Shown here piece after piece: positions 1-8,820 of a DNA stretch of 64,000 bases. The translations under genes were made by a program, and so were the position numbers. The notes under the pieces were generated by a model that had not been told where the DNA came from, did no database searches, and was given only the letters and a program-made list of their open reading frames with translations. Each line of letters begins with the position of its first letter. Position 1 is the first letter of the stretch. Source of the stretch: Nocardia sp. NBC_00565 (GTDB lineage Bacteria; Actinomycetota; Actinomycetes; Mycobacteriales; Mycobacteriaceae); the NCBI RefSeq assembly GCF_036345915.1, contig NZ_CP107785.1, forward strand, positions 8,432,001-8,496,000, given 5' to 3'.

Positions 1-139
1 GCCGTGACAGCCAGACGGTTCCGTCGGATAGCGGGTGATCCTCCATTGGAGCATGGTGTCATGCGGGGGTAGCTCACCTCATCGGGTTTTCGCAGGACCG
101 GGCGCTGAGGCGGATCGCACGGACCGTAGAATCAACCCG

Positions 140-1060
140 GTGGTTGCCGCTCTACTCGCCGACTTGTTCGAATCGCATCGGGCGCATCTGCTCTCGGTCG
201 CATACCGGCTGACGGGCAGCGCGGGCGACGCCGAAGACGCGGTGCAGGAGAGTTGGCTACGGCTGGCCGGTGCGCGTCAATCCGAGATCGAGGATCTGCG
301 GGCCTGGCTGACCACTGTGGTCAGCCGAATCTGCCTGGACCACCTACGCAGAGCCGCGGTGCGCCGGGAAAGCTATGTGGGGCAGTGGCTTCCGGAGCCG
401 GTGGTGACCGGTATCGCGGGGTCGAGCGCGCCGGACCCGCTGGAGGTGGTGGTCCGCAAACAGGAATGCAGTCTTGCCGCCATGGTGGTGCTGGAGCGGC
501 TGACGCCGTCGCAGCGGGTGGCATTCGTACTGCACGACGGACTTTCGGTGCCGTTCGACGAGATCGCCGAGATACTGGGTGTTTCGGTGGAGGCCGCACG
601 TCAACTGGCCGTGCGGGCCAGGAAGTCGGTCGCGCAGGCCCCGCCGCCCGCTCCGGATGGTGAGCATGCGGCCGCGGTGCGGAAATTCATGGATGCCCTC
701 GCGACCGGTGATATCGGCGCGGTAACCGCTGCGCTGCACCCGGATTCGGTGATCGTCGGCGATGCGAACGGCACCACTTCGACTGCCGTGAATGTTGTCG
801 GTGGCGCGGACAAGGTCGGCCGGTTCTTCCTCGGCCTGCTGCGCAAGTACGGGATGGACGGTTCGTCGGAGCCGACGTTGGAATACGAATTCGCGACGGT
901 CAATGGGCAATTGGGTCTGGTGTTGTACCGGGTGGCCCCGGGCTACGGGCGTCTCGACGGTCTGGCGCGGGTGGTCGGATTCGCTGTTCGCGACGGATTG
1001 ATCTGCGGTGCTTACGATCTCGCCAATCCGGAGAAGTTGACCCGCGTTCGTCTCGGCTGA
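140..1060 (+). CDS. sigJ: ECF41-family RNA polymerase sigma factor with SnoaL-like tail (SigJ type)
   Basis: The product is an extracytoplasmic-function sigma factor of about 306 residues that directs RNA polymerase to a small regulon. Region 2 runs from about residue 8 to 75 (DLFESHRAHLLSVAYRLTG, then DAEDAVQESWLRL) and region 4 from about 115 to 165 (LERLTPSQRVAFVLHD, then EIAEILGVSVEAARQLAVRA). The linker carries WLPEP and the C-terminus NPEKL, two hallmarks of ECF41 factors, in which a fused SnoaL-like domain replaces the anti-sigma factor. M. tuberculosis SigJ belongs to this group. I chose the GTG at 140 because the residues encoded upstream of it look non-coding. ECF41 genes usually sit beside a carboxymuconolactone-decarboxylase/oxidoreductase/epimerase gene; none is seen downstream, and the upstream side lies outside the window. 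Confidence 0.85.
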   Translation: MVAALLADLFESHRAHLLSVAYRLTGSAGDAEDAVQESWLRLAGARQSEIEDLRAWLTTVVSRICLDHLRRAAVRRESYVGQWLPEPVVTGIAGSSAPDPLEVVVRKQECSLAAMVVLERLTPSQRVAFVLHDGLSVPFDEIAEILGVSVEAARQLAVRARKSVAQAPPPAPDGEHAAAVRKFMDALATGDIGAVTAALHPDSVIVGDANGTTSTAVNVVGGADKVGRFFLGLLRKYGMDGSSEPTLEYEFATVNGQLGLVLYRVAPGYGRLDGLARVVGFAVRDGLICGAYDLANPEKLTRVRLG

Positions 1061-1103
1061 GCGGTACCAGGCCGTGCCCTCATCGCCCGACCTGGTACCG
1101 CTC
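1059..1103. terminator. Bidirectional terminator hairpin
   Basis: Perfect 13-bp inverted repeat, GAGCGGTACCAGG at 1059-1071 and its complement at 1091-1103, with a 19-nt loop. It overlaps the sigma-factor stop codon and lies between two converging genes. There is no clear T-tract, as is common in actinobacteria. Confidence 0.7.
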
Positions 1104-1133
1104 GTTGGGCTACGGTGTGGACGAGCCCAGGAA

Positions 1134-1313
1134 TCAGTCCCCGGTCGAGGATCCGGTGCCGCTGTTGCCGGTCGATGAACCGTTGAACCAGTCGCCGGTG
1201 GAGGAACCGAATCCGGCGATCAGCTCATGTGCGACATTTCGAAGGAAACCCAGTACGGTTCCGGCGACCTCCGACGCGGCCGGTTGCAGTACCAGGTCCA
1301 GATACGAGGCCAT
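1134..1313 (-). CDS. Small hypothetical protein with SSTG-repeat tail
   Basis: A 59-residue protein of unknown function. The ATG at 1313 is preceded by a good ribosome binding site (AAAGGGG, 5 nt spacing), which decides the start. The first 35 residues form a mildly amphipathic helix-like stretch (MASYLDLVLQ, then LGFLRNVAHELIAGF), followed by a Gly/Ser/Thr tail with repeated SSTG units. The frame is open further upstream (to 1502), but that part lacks a start as good. It has no signal peptide or transmembrane segment and no family I recognise. It converges on the sigma factor and diverges from the aminotransferase. Confidence 0.5.
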   Translation of the reverse strand: MASYLDLVLQPAASEVAGTVLGFLRNVAHELIAGFGSSTGDWFNGSSTGNSGTGSSTGD

Positions 1314-1490
1314 CAGCGCCCCTTTCGAGATACCGCCGAAAGCCGACGGTTTTGTGAGGTAGAACACGGCGAGGCTAGCCGCCGCTGGGATAACGCACAT
1401 CCATGCAGGTAGATGGCCCAATTCAAAAGTGAAACATAGCTTTTCGCTATCTAATGGCAACAATAGCGACCGCTGGGCTACGCTCCGGAT

Positions 1491-2669
1491 ATGCCCTCGC
1501 ACAACGCGACCGTCGCTCGCCTTCGCCCGTTTGCCTCCACGATTTTCGCGGAGATGACCGAGTTAGCCGTCCGCCACGAGGCGGTCAACCTGGGGCAGGG
1601 CTTTCCCGATACCGACGGTCCCGCGGGCATGCTCGAGGTCGCGCGCCAGGCCATTGCCGATGGGGTGAACCAGTACCCGCCCGGGCGCGGCATGCCGATC
1701 CTGCGCCGCGCCATCGCCGCCGATCGCGCCCGCCGCTACGGCACCCACTACGACCCCGACACCCAGGTGCTGGTCACCGTCGGCGCGACGGAGGCGATCA
1801 GCGCCGCCGTCCTCGGTTTGGTGGAGCCCGGTCAAGAGGTCGTGCTGATCGAGCCCTACTACGACTCCTACGCGGCCGCCATCGCGCTGGCTGGGGCGCA
1901 GCGGCGCACGGCCCACCTCGTCGCCGACGGCGACCGCTTCGTCCTCGACCTGGACAGCCTGCGCGCGGCGATCACGCCCGCGACCAAGATGCTGATCGTC
2001 AATTCGCCGCACAACCCGACCGGCACCGTCCTCGGCCGCGCCGATCTCACCGCGATCGCCGAAATCGCCTGCGCGCACGACCTGTTGGTGCTCACCGACG
2101 AGGTCTACGAACATCTGGTCTACGACGGCAACGAACACATCAGCCTGGCCACCCTGCCCGGTATGGCCGACCGCACCGTCGTGGTGTCCAGCGCGGCAAA
2201 GACTTTCAGCGTCACCGGCTGGAAGACCGGCTGGGCCTGTGGCCCCGCGAATCTCATCGACGGTGTGCTCGCGGCCAAACAATTCCTGACCTTCGTGGCG
2301 GGTGGGCCGTTCCAGCCCGCCGTCGCATACGCGTTGCAACATGAACTCGATTGGGTCGCCGGACTGCGAGACACACTGTCGGACAAGCGACTCCGCCTCG
2401 CCGCGGCGCTGGCGGATACCGGATTCGGGGTGCGGCAGAGCGCGGGCGGCTACTTCATCTGCGCCGACATCAGGCCAATGGGCGCGACCGATGGCCTGGC
2501 CTTCTGCCGCGAACTGCCCGGTCGGATCGGGGTCGCGGCGGTCCCGATCAGCGTATTCGCCGACAATAAAGCGGCGTGGAACCACCTGGTGCGCTTCACG
2601 TTCTGCAAACGGGACGAAACCCTCGATGAGGGGGTCCGCCGCCTTCGTGCGGGAGTGCGCGTCAGCTGA
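1491..2669 (+). CDS. dapC: PLP-dependent class I/II aminotransferase (DapC-like)
   Basis: A 392-residue fold-type I aminotransferase. Visible motifs are the substrate-side NLGQGFPD near residue 33, NSPHNPTG at 171-178, TDEVYEHLVYD near 202, and the PLP-binding lysine K237 in SSAAKTFSVTGWK. Length and sequence match the actinobacterial group annotated as N-succinyldiaminopimelate aminotransferase (DapC, Rv0858c type), which would act in lysine and peptidoglycan precursor synthesis. The same group is also annotated as methionine or kynurenine aminotransferase, so the substrate is uncertain. Finding XPB (Rv0861c) downstream supports orthology with Rv0858c. It converges on the channel gene with only 2 nt between the stop codons. 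Confidence 0.85.
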   Translation: MPSHNATVARLRPFASTIFAEMTELAVRHEAVNLGQGFPDTDGPAGMLEVARQAIADGVNQYPPGRGMPILRRAIAADRARRYGTHYDPDTQVLVTVGATEAISAAVLGLVEPGQEVVLIEPYYDSYAAAIALAGAQRRTAHLVADGDRFVLDLDSLRAAITPATKMLIVNSPHNPTGTVLGRADLTAIAEIACAHDLLVLTDEVYEHLVYDGNEHISLATLPGMADRTVVVSSAAKTFSVTGWKTGWACGPANLIDGVLAAKQFLTFVAGGPFQPAVAYALQHELDWVAGLRDTLSDKRLRLAAALADTGFGVRQSAGGYFICADIRPMGATDGLAFCRELPGRIGVAAVPISVFADNKAAWNHLVRFTFCKRDETLDEGVRRLRAGVRVS

Positions 2670-2671
2670 GC

Positions 2672-3322
2672 CTAGGCCCGGTCCTGCGGACGCCGCAGGG
2701 CCTGTGGTGCGTGCCAGTTGTACCGCAGCGCGAGCAATCGGAACCCGATGGCGCCCAGGGCGGCAACGATGCCGGTGACCGGGTTGTAGGCATTGAAATG
2801 CAGCAGCGTCGCGGTCGCGGCGGCGCCGAAAAGTGCTGGTACCGCATAGATCTGCTCGGGTACCAGCACACTCGGCGTCTGCCCGCCGAGTAGATCGCGG
2901 ATCACCCCGCCGCCGATCGCGGTGACCAGCCCGAGCAGTGTGGCCGACGGCGCACCGAGGCCGTGGTTGTAGGCGATCACCGTGCCGGTGACGCAGAACA
3001 ACCCGAGCCCGAACGCATCGGCCACTTCCAGCGGCCCGCTGGTCACCCGCGGCGATGGATGCCAGAAGAAGATGACCGCGGCCGCCAGTAGCGCGGTCCA
3101 CAGATAACTGAGATCGACGAATGCCGCCGGTGGCGTCCGACCGATCACCAGATCCCGAATGACCCCGCCACCCAACGCCGTACTGCAGGCAAGCACCACG
3201 ATCCCGAAGACATCGAACCCCCGCCGCACCGCGAGCAGCGCCCCCGAGGCCGCGAACGCGACAACGCCGAACAACTCCCCGACATGCTGTGCGGTATTGA
3301 CCGCGGAATCGAAATGCGCCAT
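2672..3322 (-). CDS. Trimeric intracellular cation (TRIC/YadS, UPF0126) family membrane protein
   Basis: A 216-residue integral membrane protein with about seven hydrophobic segments. It shows the internal duplication typical of the family: ALGGGVIRDLVIGRTPPAA in the first half and AIGGGVIRDLLGGQTPSVL in the second, where the GGGxxRD motifs mark the pore-lining helices. Bacterial relatives are cation (K+) channels related to eukaryotic TRIC. The ATG at 3322 (MAHFDSAVNTAQ) gives the normal family length; longer forms would add low-quality sequence. It lies 35 nt downstream of the LysE gene on the same strand, so the two may be cotranscribed. Confidence 0.85.
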   Translation of the reverse strand: MAHFDSAVNTAQHVGELFGVVAFAASGALLAVRRGFDVFGIVVLACSTALGGGVIRDLVIGRTPPAAFVDLSYLWTALLAAAVIFFWHPSPRVTSGPLEVADAFGLGLFCVTGTVIAYNHGLGAPSATLLGLVTAIGGGVIRDLLGGQTPSVLVPEQIYAVPALFGAAATATLLHFNAYNPVTGIVAALGAIGFRLLALRYNWHAPQALRRPQDRA

Positions 3323-3357
3323 GCGCACACGATCACATACCCGCTGTCGGAGTGCGT

Positions 3358-4002
3358 TCAGGCGGGCATCGGGCGGGCACGGTCCGTGGCGAGCAGCACG
3401 GCGATCCCGCCGAGCATCGTGCCCATCACATAACGCTGGATTCGCAGCCACCGCGCCCGACCGGTCAGGAATGCGGCGATCCCGCCCGCACCGAGCACGA
3501 TCAGCCCGTTCACCGTCAATGCCACCCCGATCTGCACCGCACCGAGGCACAGACTCTGCAACCACACCTGCCCACGTTCGGGCACCACGAACTGCGGAAT
3601 CAACGCCATGTACATGATCGCGATCTTCGGATTCAGCAGATTGGTGACCAGTCCCATGGTGAACAATCGTCGCGTCGGATCCGCGGGCAATTCGGCGGGC
3701 GCGAATACCGAGGTCCCACCCGGCCGCACCGCCTGCCACGCGAGCCACAGTAGATACCCGGCCCCCGCGAGCTTCACCGCCAGATACAACCCCGGCACCA
3801 CCGCGAACACCGCGGTGATCCCCGCCGCGGCCGCCGCCAGATACACCCCGAACCCGGCCGCCACGCCGCCGAGCGACACCAGCCCGGCCCGTCGCCCCTG
3901 TGACACACTCCGCGAGACCAGATACATCATGTTCGGCCCCGGCGTCAGCACCATCCCCAACGCGGCCGCCGCCACTCCCAGAATCGCCGCCGTTTCGATC
4001 AT
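3358..4002 (-). CDS. LysE/RhtB family amino-acid exporter
   Basis: A 214-residue membrane protein with six predicted hydrophobic segments. It has the N-terminal LysE/RhtB signature LTPGPNMMYLVSRSVSQGRR, the conserved GLVTNLLNPKIAIMYMALIPQF block in the middle, and a final hydrophobic helix. Family members export amino acids or homoserine-lactone-like compounds by proton antiport. The start at 4002 (MIETAAILGVAAA) gives the usual length; an in-frame extension upstream is possible. It is transcribed divergently from the XPB helicase gene. The substrate cannot be predicted. Confidence 0.85.
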   Translation of the reverse strand: MIETAAILGVAAAALGMVLTPGPNMMYLVSRSVSQGRRAGLVSLGGVAAGFGVYLAAAAAGITAVFAVVPGLYLAVKLAGAGYLLWLAWQAVRPGGTSVFAPAELPADPTRRLFTMGLVTNLLNPKIAIMYMALIPQFVVPERGQVWLQSLCLGAVQIGVALTVNGLIVLGAGGIAAFLTGRARWLRIQRYVMGTMLGGIAVLLATDRARPMPA

Positions 4003-4258
4003 GGCCCGATCCTGACGTATCAGCCCCATACTCGTCTCGGTCCAGTCGAGCACCGGTGGACCGGCGCGGTGGGTGCTCGGTCCGACCCGTAGCGGAACAA
4101 AACGCGCGGCCCGGACGCTGTAGTTGCGGAGCCGATGCGAGCTACGCCCGTCGGCATGGAGGCCGCACCTGATAGGTGTCGGTGCTGTCGGGGAGAATGG
4201 GCCGGAGTCGCACGGGCGGCCGGACAAGAATGCCGACCGCCGTATACGAGGAGAGACT

Positions 4259-5917
4259 GTGACAGACGGTCCGCTGATCGTTCAAAGTGACAAGACGTTG
4301 CTGCTGGAGGTCGACCACGAGTTGGCCGGGGTGGCGCGCCAGGCCATCGCGCCGTTCGCCGAATTGGAGCGGGCGCCGGAGCATGTGCACACCTATCGGG
4401 TGACGCCGCTGGCGCTGTGGAACGCGCGCGCGGCGGGGCACGACGCCGAGCAGGTGGTGGACGCGCTGGTCAGCTTCTCCCGGTATGCGGTGCCGCAGCC
4501 ACTGCTGGTCGACATCGTGGACACCATGGCCAGGTACGGCCGGTTGCAGCTGGTGAAGAATCCGGCGCACGGGTTGACGCTGGTCAGTCTGGATCGGGCG
4601 GTGCTCGAGGAGGTGCTGCGGCACAAGAAGATCGCTCCGATGCTCGGTGCCCGCGTCGATGACGACACCATCGTCGTACATCCCTCCGAGCGTGGCCGGA
4701 TCAAGCAGATGCTGCTGAAGATCGGCTGGCCCGCCGAGGATCTCGCGGGTTACGTCGATGGCGAGGCGCATCGGATCGAACTGGATTACGCCGGCGGCCA
4801 CTGGCATCTGCGCGACTACCAGGAGATGGCCGCGGATTCCTTCTGGGCCGGTGGCTCCGGTGTGGTCGTGCTGCCGTGTGGCGCGGGCAAGACGATGGTC
4901 GGCGCGGCGGCAATGGCCAAGGCGCAGGCGACGACGCTGATCCTGGTCACCAATACCGTGGCCGGTCGGCAGTGGCGGCGTGAACTGCTGGCCAGAACCT
5001 CGTTGACCGAGGAGGAGATCGGCGAATACTCCGGTGAACGCAAGGAGATCCGTCCGGTCACCATCGCCACCTATCAGGTGATCACCCGCCGCACCAAGGG
5101 CGAGTACAAGCACCTCGAACTCTTCGACAGCCGCGACTGGGGACTGGTCATCTACGACGAGGTGCACCTGCTGCCCGCACCGGTCTTCCGGATGACCGCC
5201 GATCTGCAATCGCGACGCAGGCTCGGCCTGACCGCCACCCTGGTGCGCGAGGACGGCCGCGAGGGCGATGTCTTCTCGCTGATCGGCCCGAAGCGCTATG
5301 ACGCGCCGTGGAAGGATATCGAGGCCCAGGGCTGGATCGCGCCGGCCGACTGCATCGAGGTCCGGGTGACCCTGACCGATGCCGAGCGGATGTCCTACGC
5401 CACCGCCGAGCCGGAGGAGCGCTACAAGCTGTGCTCGACCGCGCGCACGAAAATCCCTGTCGTGGAATCGATCTTGGCCCAGCACAAGGGCGCGCCGGCG
5501 CTGGTGATCGGTGCGTACCTGGACCAGCTCGACGAACTCGGCGCCGATCTCAACGCTCCGATCATTCAGGGTTCGACGAAAACCAAAGAGCGCGAGGAAC
5601 TTTTCGAAGCCTTCCGCCGCGGTGAGATTCCGGTGCTGGTGGTGAGCAAGGTCGCGAACTTCTCCATCGATTTGCCCGAAGCGTCTGTCGCGGTACAGGT
5701 TTCGGGAACATTCGGCTCACGCCAGGAAGAGGCGCAACGGCTCGGTCGCCTATTGCGGCCGAAACAAGATGGCGGACAAGCCCACTTCTATTCGGTCGTC
5801 GCGCGTGACACTCTGGACGCCGAATACGCCGCGCACCGGCAGCGTTTCCTCGCCGAACAGGGTTACGCATATCGCATAACGGATGCCGATGACTTGCTGG
5901 GCCCGGCGATCGGATAA
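4259..5917 (+). CDS. xpb: XPB/Ssl2-family DNA repair helicase
   Basis: A 552-residue superfamily 2 helicase orthologous to M. tuberculosis Rv0861c (ercc3). It is thought to act as a 3'-5' DNA translocase in repair. An N-terminal damage-recognition-like domain (about 1-180) precedes RecA domain 1, which has Walker A PCGAGKT near residue 205 and the DEVH box near 299. The XPB-specific RED element follows (LVREDGREGDVF near 325). RecA domain 2 ends in the arginine-finger motif QRLGRLLRPKQ. The GTG at 4259 follows GAGGAGAGA, a clear ribosome binding site. The partner helicase-associated protein (Rv0862c type) is encoded further on, at 10495-12786. Confidence 0.92.
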   Translation: MTDGPLIVQSDKTLLLEVDHELAGVARQAIAPFAELERAPEHVHTYRVTPLALWNARAAGHDAEQVVDALVSFSRYAVPQPLLVDIVDTMARYGRLQLVKNPAHGLTLVSLDRAVLEEVLRHKKIAPMLGARVDDDTIVVHPSERGRIKQMLLKIGWPAEDLAGYVDGEAHRIELDYAGGHWHLRDYQEMAADSFWAGGSGVVVLPCGAGKTMVGAAAMAKAQATTLILVTNTVAGRQWRRELLARTSLTEEEIGEYSGERKEIRPVTIATYQVITRRTKGEYKHLELFDSRDWGLVIYDEVHLLPAPVFRMTADLQSRRRLGLTATLVREDGREGDVFSLIGPKRYDAPWKDIEAQGWIAPADCIEVRVTLTDAERMSYATAEPEERYKLCSTARTKIPVVESILAQHKGAPALVIGAYLDQLDELGADLNAPIIQGSTKTKEREELFEAFRRGEIPVLVVSKVANFSIDLPEASVAVQVSGTFGSRQEEAQRLGRLLRPKQDGGQAHFYSVVARDTLDAEYAAHRQRFLAEQGYAYRITDADDLLGPAIG

Positions 5918-5930
5918 GCGTTGCCCTCGC

Positions 5931-5950
5931 CTGCGCTCGGCCAAGCGCAG
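5931..5950 (+). terminator. Possible short terminator hairpin
   Basis: CTGCGCT at 5931-5937 pairs perfectly with AGCGCAG at 5944-5950 across a 6-nt loop, 13 nt after the helicase stop codon. The stem is short and has no T-tract, so support is weak. Confidence 0.3.
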
Positions 5951-6027
5951 GGCTGACGACGGACTGCGTCCGGCTGCGACAATTAAGCGGAGGCAATACC
6001 TCCGATACGTGTGCTAGGAATTGAGAC

Positions 6028-6696
6028 GTGCGACGCTTCGAATTCGCGGTCGACCGTGACCACGCCCATGCGGTCAACGAAGTCTTCGCCGACTTGCGTC
6101 GACTGCGCGTCATGGCCATCGCGGCCGCCGTCATCGCGGTGACCGGGACCGCCTACCTGATCTGGCTGAACCACCCGTGGGCCTACCTGCTGGCCGTCGC
6201 GTTCGCGCTCGGCGCGGTGGTCGCGCTGTGGGTGGCCTTCTGGACGCCGCACCGTTCCAGCATCGACAAGCTCTATGCCGACGGCGAGTTGGTCCCCGCG
6301 GTCGTCTCCGAGACGCATCCGAGCGGGGTGGTGCTGCTCGCATTGGTCGACGTCTCGAAACCGGAGACGCCCGGCCCGCGCTACGCCCTGGTGATCAGGA
6401 AGGTCCGTGACCTGCCCGGACACGAGAAGCGCACGGGCGAGCGGGTGCCGTCGGTCGCGGTGCGTACCGACCGCGCCCCGCGCCAGGTGGGTGAGCGCTG
6501 GCAGTCGGTCAGCGCCATGCCGATCGCCTGGGGCACCCGAGACGGCGCGGTCATCGAGCGCGCCCGCGAGGCCATCAGCGAGGTCGAATGGCGGCTGCTC
6601 ACCGACAATCTCGAGCTTGCGGACAAGGTGCGGCGCACCTCCGCCAAGCGGTTGCTGCTCGACCCGCATCAGCTACCGGGTGACCTGGGTTCCTGA
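6028..6696 (+). CDS. Membrane-anchored DUF3239-like protein
   Basis: A 222-residue protein of unknown function. Two closely spaced hydrophobic segments (about 29-46 and 51-70) leave short cytoplasmic ends and a soluble C-terminal domain of about 150 residues. That domain contains IDKLYADGELVPAVVSE, ALVDVSKPE and YALVIRKVRDLPGH. The architecture and these blocks resemble actinobacterial proteins annotated as DUF3239; I assign this from memory. The start is a GTG at 6028. The LysE gene follows 39 nt downstream on the same strand, so a two-gene unit is possible. Confidence 0.65.
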   Translation: MRRFEFAVDRDHAHAVNEVFADLRRLRVMAIAAAVIAVTGTAYLIWLNHPWAYLLAVAFALGAVVALWVAFWTPHRSSIDKLYADGELVPAVVSETHPSGVVLLALVDVSKPETPGPRYALVIRKVRDLPGHEKRTGERVPSVAVRTDRAPRQVGERWQSVSAMPIAWGTRDGAVIERAREAISEVEWRLLTDNLELADKVRRTSAKRLLLDPHQLPGDLGS

Positions 6697-6735
6697 CCAC
6701 CCGAATTCCCTTGCGCCGCCCAATAGACTCGGTAG

Positions 6736-7371
6736 ATGGTTCCGGCGTCCAATCTGCTGGCGTTCATCGCCGCATCTTTCGTCATCATCGTCATCCCCGG
6801 TCCCGGTGTGCTGTTCACCATCGGTCGAGCGCTCGCCCTCGGCCGCCGCGCCGCCCTGGTATCGGTATTCGGCCATTCGGCGGGCGTTTTCGTCGCACTG
6901 CTGCTGGTCTCGGTGGGGCTCGGCACGCTGCTCGCGGCATCGGCGCTCGCGCTCACCGTGGTGAAGTTCGCCGGTGCGCTCTATCTGATGTATCTCGGAA
7001 TCCAGGCGATTCGCGAACGCAAGGCGCTGCGGGCGGCGCTGAACACCGAGATGGACCCCGCCGACGCCAGGGTGTTTCGGCAGAGCGTCTTCGTCGGGCT
7101 GACCAATCCGAAGGCGATCGTGTTCTTCTCGGCGGTGCTGCCGCATTTCGCCGATCCCGACGCGGGCTCGCTGCCGCTGCAGTTCCTGATCCTCGGCTCC
7201 ATCTTCCTGGCGATCGCGCTGGTCTCCGACAGTGCCTGGGGGCTGCTCGCGGCCTCGGCGCGCTCCTGGTTCGCGCGGTCGCCGCAGCGTCTCGAGGCGG
7301 TCGGTGGCGCTGGCGGTGCGATGATCTTCGGCCTCGGCGCGTCGGTGGCACTCAGCGGTAGCGCCGACTGA
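6736..7371 (+). CDS. LysE/RhtB family exporter
   Basis: A 211-residue membrane transporter with six hydrophobic segments. It carries the family signature IPGPGVLFTIGRALALGRRAA near the N-terminus and SVFVGLTNPKAIVFFSAVLPHF in the middle. It is the second LysE-type exporter in the window and is clearly distinct in sequence from the one at 3358-4002. Export of amino acids or derivatives is the expected role; the substrate is unknown. It lies between the DUF3239-like gene and the M1 peptidase gene on the same strand. Confidence 0.88.
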   Translation: MVPASNLLAFIAASFVIIVIPGPGVLFTIGRALALGRRAALVSVFGHSAGVFVALLLVSVGLGTLLAASALALTVVKFAGALYLMYLGIQAIRERKALRAALNTEMDPADARVFRQSVFVGLTNPKAIVFFSAVLPHFADPDAGSLPLQFLILGSIFLAIALVSDSAWGLLAASARSWFARSPQRLEAVGGAGGAMIFGLGASVALSGSAD

Positions 7372-7422
7372 AGCGACTACCATCCAGCGAGTTCGGATGG
7401 CCGGAAAGGGGTGGTTGGTCGT

Positions 7423-8814
7423 ATGAGGTGGTCCGGCTTGTGCTGCGCCGCGATGGTCGGCGCACTGGTCGTCGCCCCGATCCCCGCCGATGCCGATCCG
7501 CTGGTCGGCGCGCCTGGACTCGGTGACCCTTACTACCCGCTGGACGGCAACGGTGGCTACGACGTCGGCCACTACGAGGTCACCATCGACTATGACCCGC
7601 CGAGCCACCAGCTCACCGGCTCCACCAGGATCGATGCCACCGCCACCCAGCCGCTGCGGATGTTCAACCTCGACTTCAACGGTCCGGACGTGCGCACGGT
7701 TTCGGTCAACAATCTGCCCGCCGCTTTCGACCGCAACGGCGAGCACGAACTGACCGTGACGCCGCTGCTGCCGTTGCTGCCCGGCCTGCCCTTCACCGTC
7801 ACCGTCGATTACGCGGGCCCGGCCGCGAATACCGCGGACGGTGGCTGGACCTACGCCCCCAGCGGTGGCGCGTTCGTCGCGGGCGAACCGCATGGCGCCA
7901 CCACCTGGTACCCGCTGAACGACACACCGCTGGACAAGGCCACCTTCACGCTGCACGCGTCGGTGCCCGCCGAGTGGGAGGTGGTCTCCAATGGTGTGCG
8001 CACCCAGAATTCGGTCGCCGGTGCCAAGCGCACCGTGATCTGGGAGACGCACCATCCGGTGCTCGGCTACCTGACCACCGTCGCGATCGATCACTACAAC
8101 TACCTCGAGCAGCGCCGCGCCAACGGCACCCCGCTGATCAGCGCCTTCGCCGCGAATGCGGAGCGCAACAGGGAAACCGAGCAGCGCCTGCCCGAGATCC
8201 TCGATTTCCAAGAGGCGCTCTACGGTCCGTACCCGTTCGACGCCGCGGGCGGTATCTATGTCGACGCGGAGCTGGAGTTCTCGCTGGAGACCCAGACCCG
8301 CCCGGTCTACGCGCCATGGACCGACCTGCGGACCGTGGTGCACGAAATCGCGCATCAATGGTGGGGTGACTCGGTATCGGTGCGGCAATGGTCCGATATC
8401 TGCCTGAACGAATGCTTCGCCAGCTACACCGCCGACTATCTGTGGCCGGAGCGAATGGAGGGCAAGGACGTCGATGCCGACTACCGCGAAACCATTCGGA
8501 AATACCGTGATAAGCAGGAGTTCTGGGATATTCCGCTGGAGAACCCGGGCGCCGGAAATGAATTCACCGCCGTCTACTATCGCGGCCCGCTGTTCCTGCA
8601 CGCGTTGCGCAAACAACTCGGCGACGACGTATTCTTCACCGCTGTCCGGGAGTTCAATGCCGCACATGCCTACGGCAATGCCTCGATGCCGGATTTCCGC
8701 ACGTTCATGCAGTCGAAAACCCGCACCGATCTGACCGGTTTCTTCGACGCCTGGTTGAACCGCACCGTGCTGCCAGCGGAGGAATACCTCTTCCCCGGCA
8801 CGTTGCGCGGCTGA
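7423..8814 (+). CDS. Secreted M1-family zinc metallopeptidase
   Basis: A 463-residue exported aminopeptidase-like enzyme. An N-terminal signal peptide (RWSGLCCAAMVGALVVAP, cleavage near ADA-DP) precedes the M1 beta-saddle domain. The thermolysin-like domain contains the zinc motif HEIAHQWWG (His307, Glu308, His311) and the third ligand Glu330 in CLNECFASY. The expected exopeptidase GAMEN motif is replaced by DAELEFS near 281, so true aminopeptidase activity is uncertain. I chose the ATG at 7423 because GGAAAGGGG upstream is well placed for it and too close to the GTG at 7411. The usual C-terminal ARM-repeat domain of full-length M1 enzymes is absent. Confidence 0.85.
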   Translation: MRWSGLCCAAMVGALVVAPIPADADPLVGAPGLGDPYYPLDGNGGYDVGHYEVTIDYDPPSHQLTGSTRIDATATQPLRMFNLDFNGPDVRTVSVNNLPAAFDRNGEHELTVTPLLPLLPGLPFTVTVDYAGPAANTADGGWTYAPSGGAFVAGEPHGATTWYPLNDTPLDKATFTLHASVPAEWEVVSNGVRTQNSVAGAKRTVIWETHHPVLGYLTTVAIDHYNYLEQRRANGTPLISAFAANAERNRETEQRLPEILDFQEALYGPYPFDAAGGIYVDAELEFSLETQTRPVYAPWTDLRTVVHEIAHQWWGDSVSVRQWSDICLNECFASYTADYLWPERMEGKDVDADYRETIRKYRDKQEFWDIPLENPGAGNEFTAVYYRGPLFLHALRKQLGDDVFFTAVREFNAAHAYGNASMPDFRTFMQSKTRTDLTGFFDAWLNRTVLPAEEYLFPGTLRG

Positions 8815-8820
8815 CCGCCG

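Noticed and set aside
1563..3101. 512-codon minus-strand frame over the aminotransferase and channel genes
   Set aside because: No recognisable motif, crosses two real genes.
6673..8667. 664-codon open frame antisense to the LysE and M1 peptidase genes
   Set aside because: Spans parts of two unrelated sense genes and has no domain; typical high-GC antisense frame.
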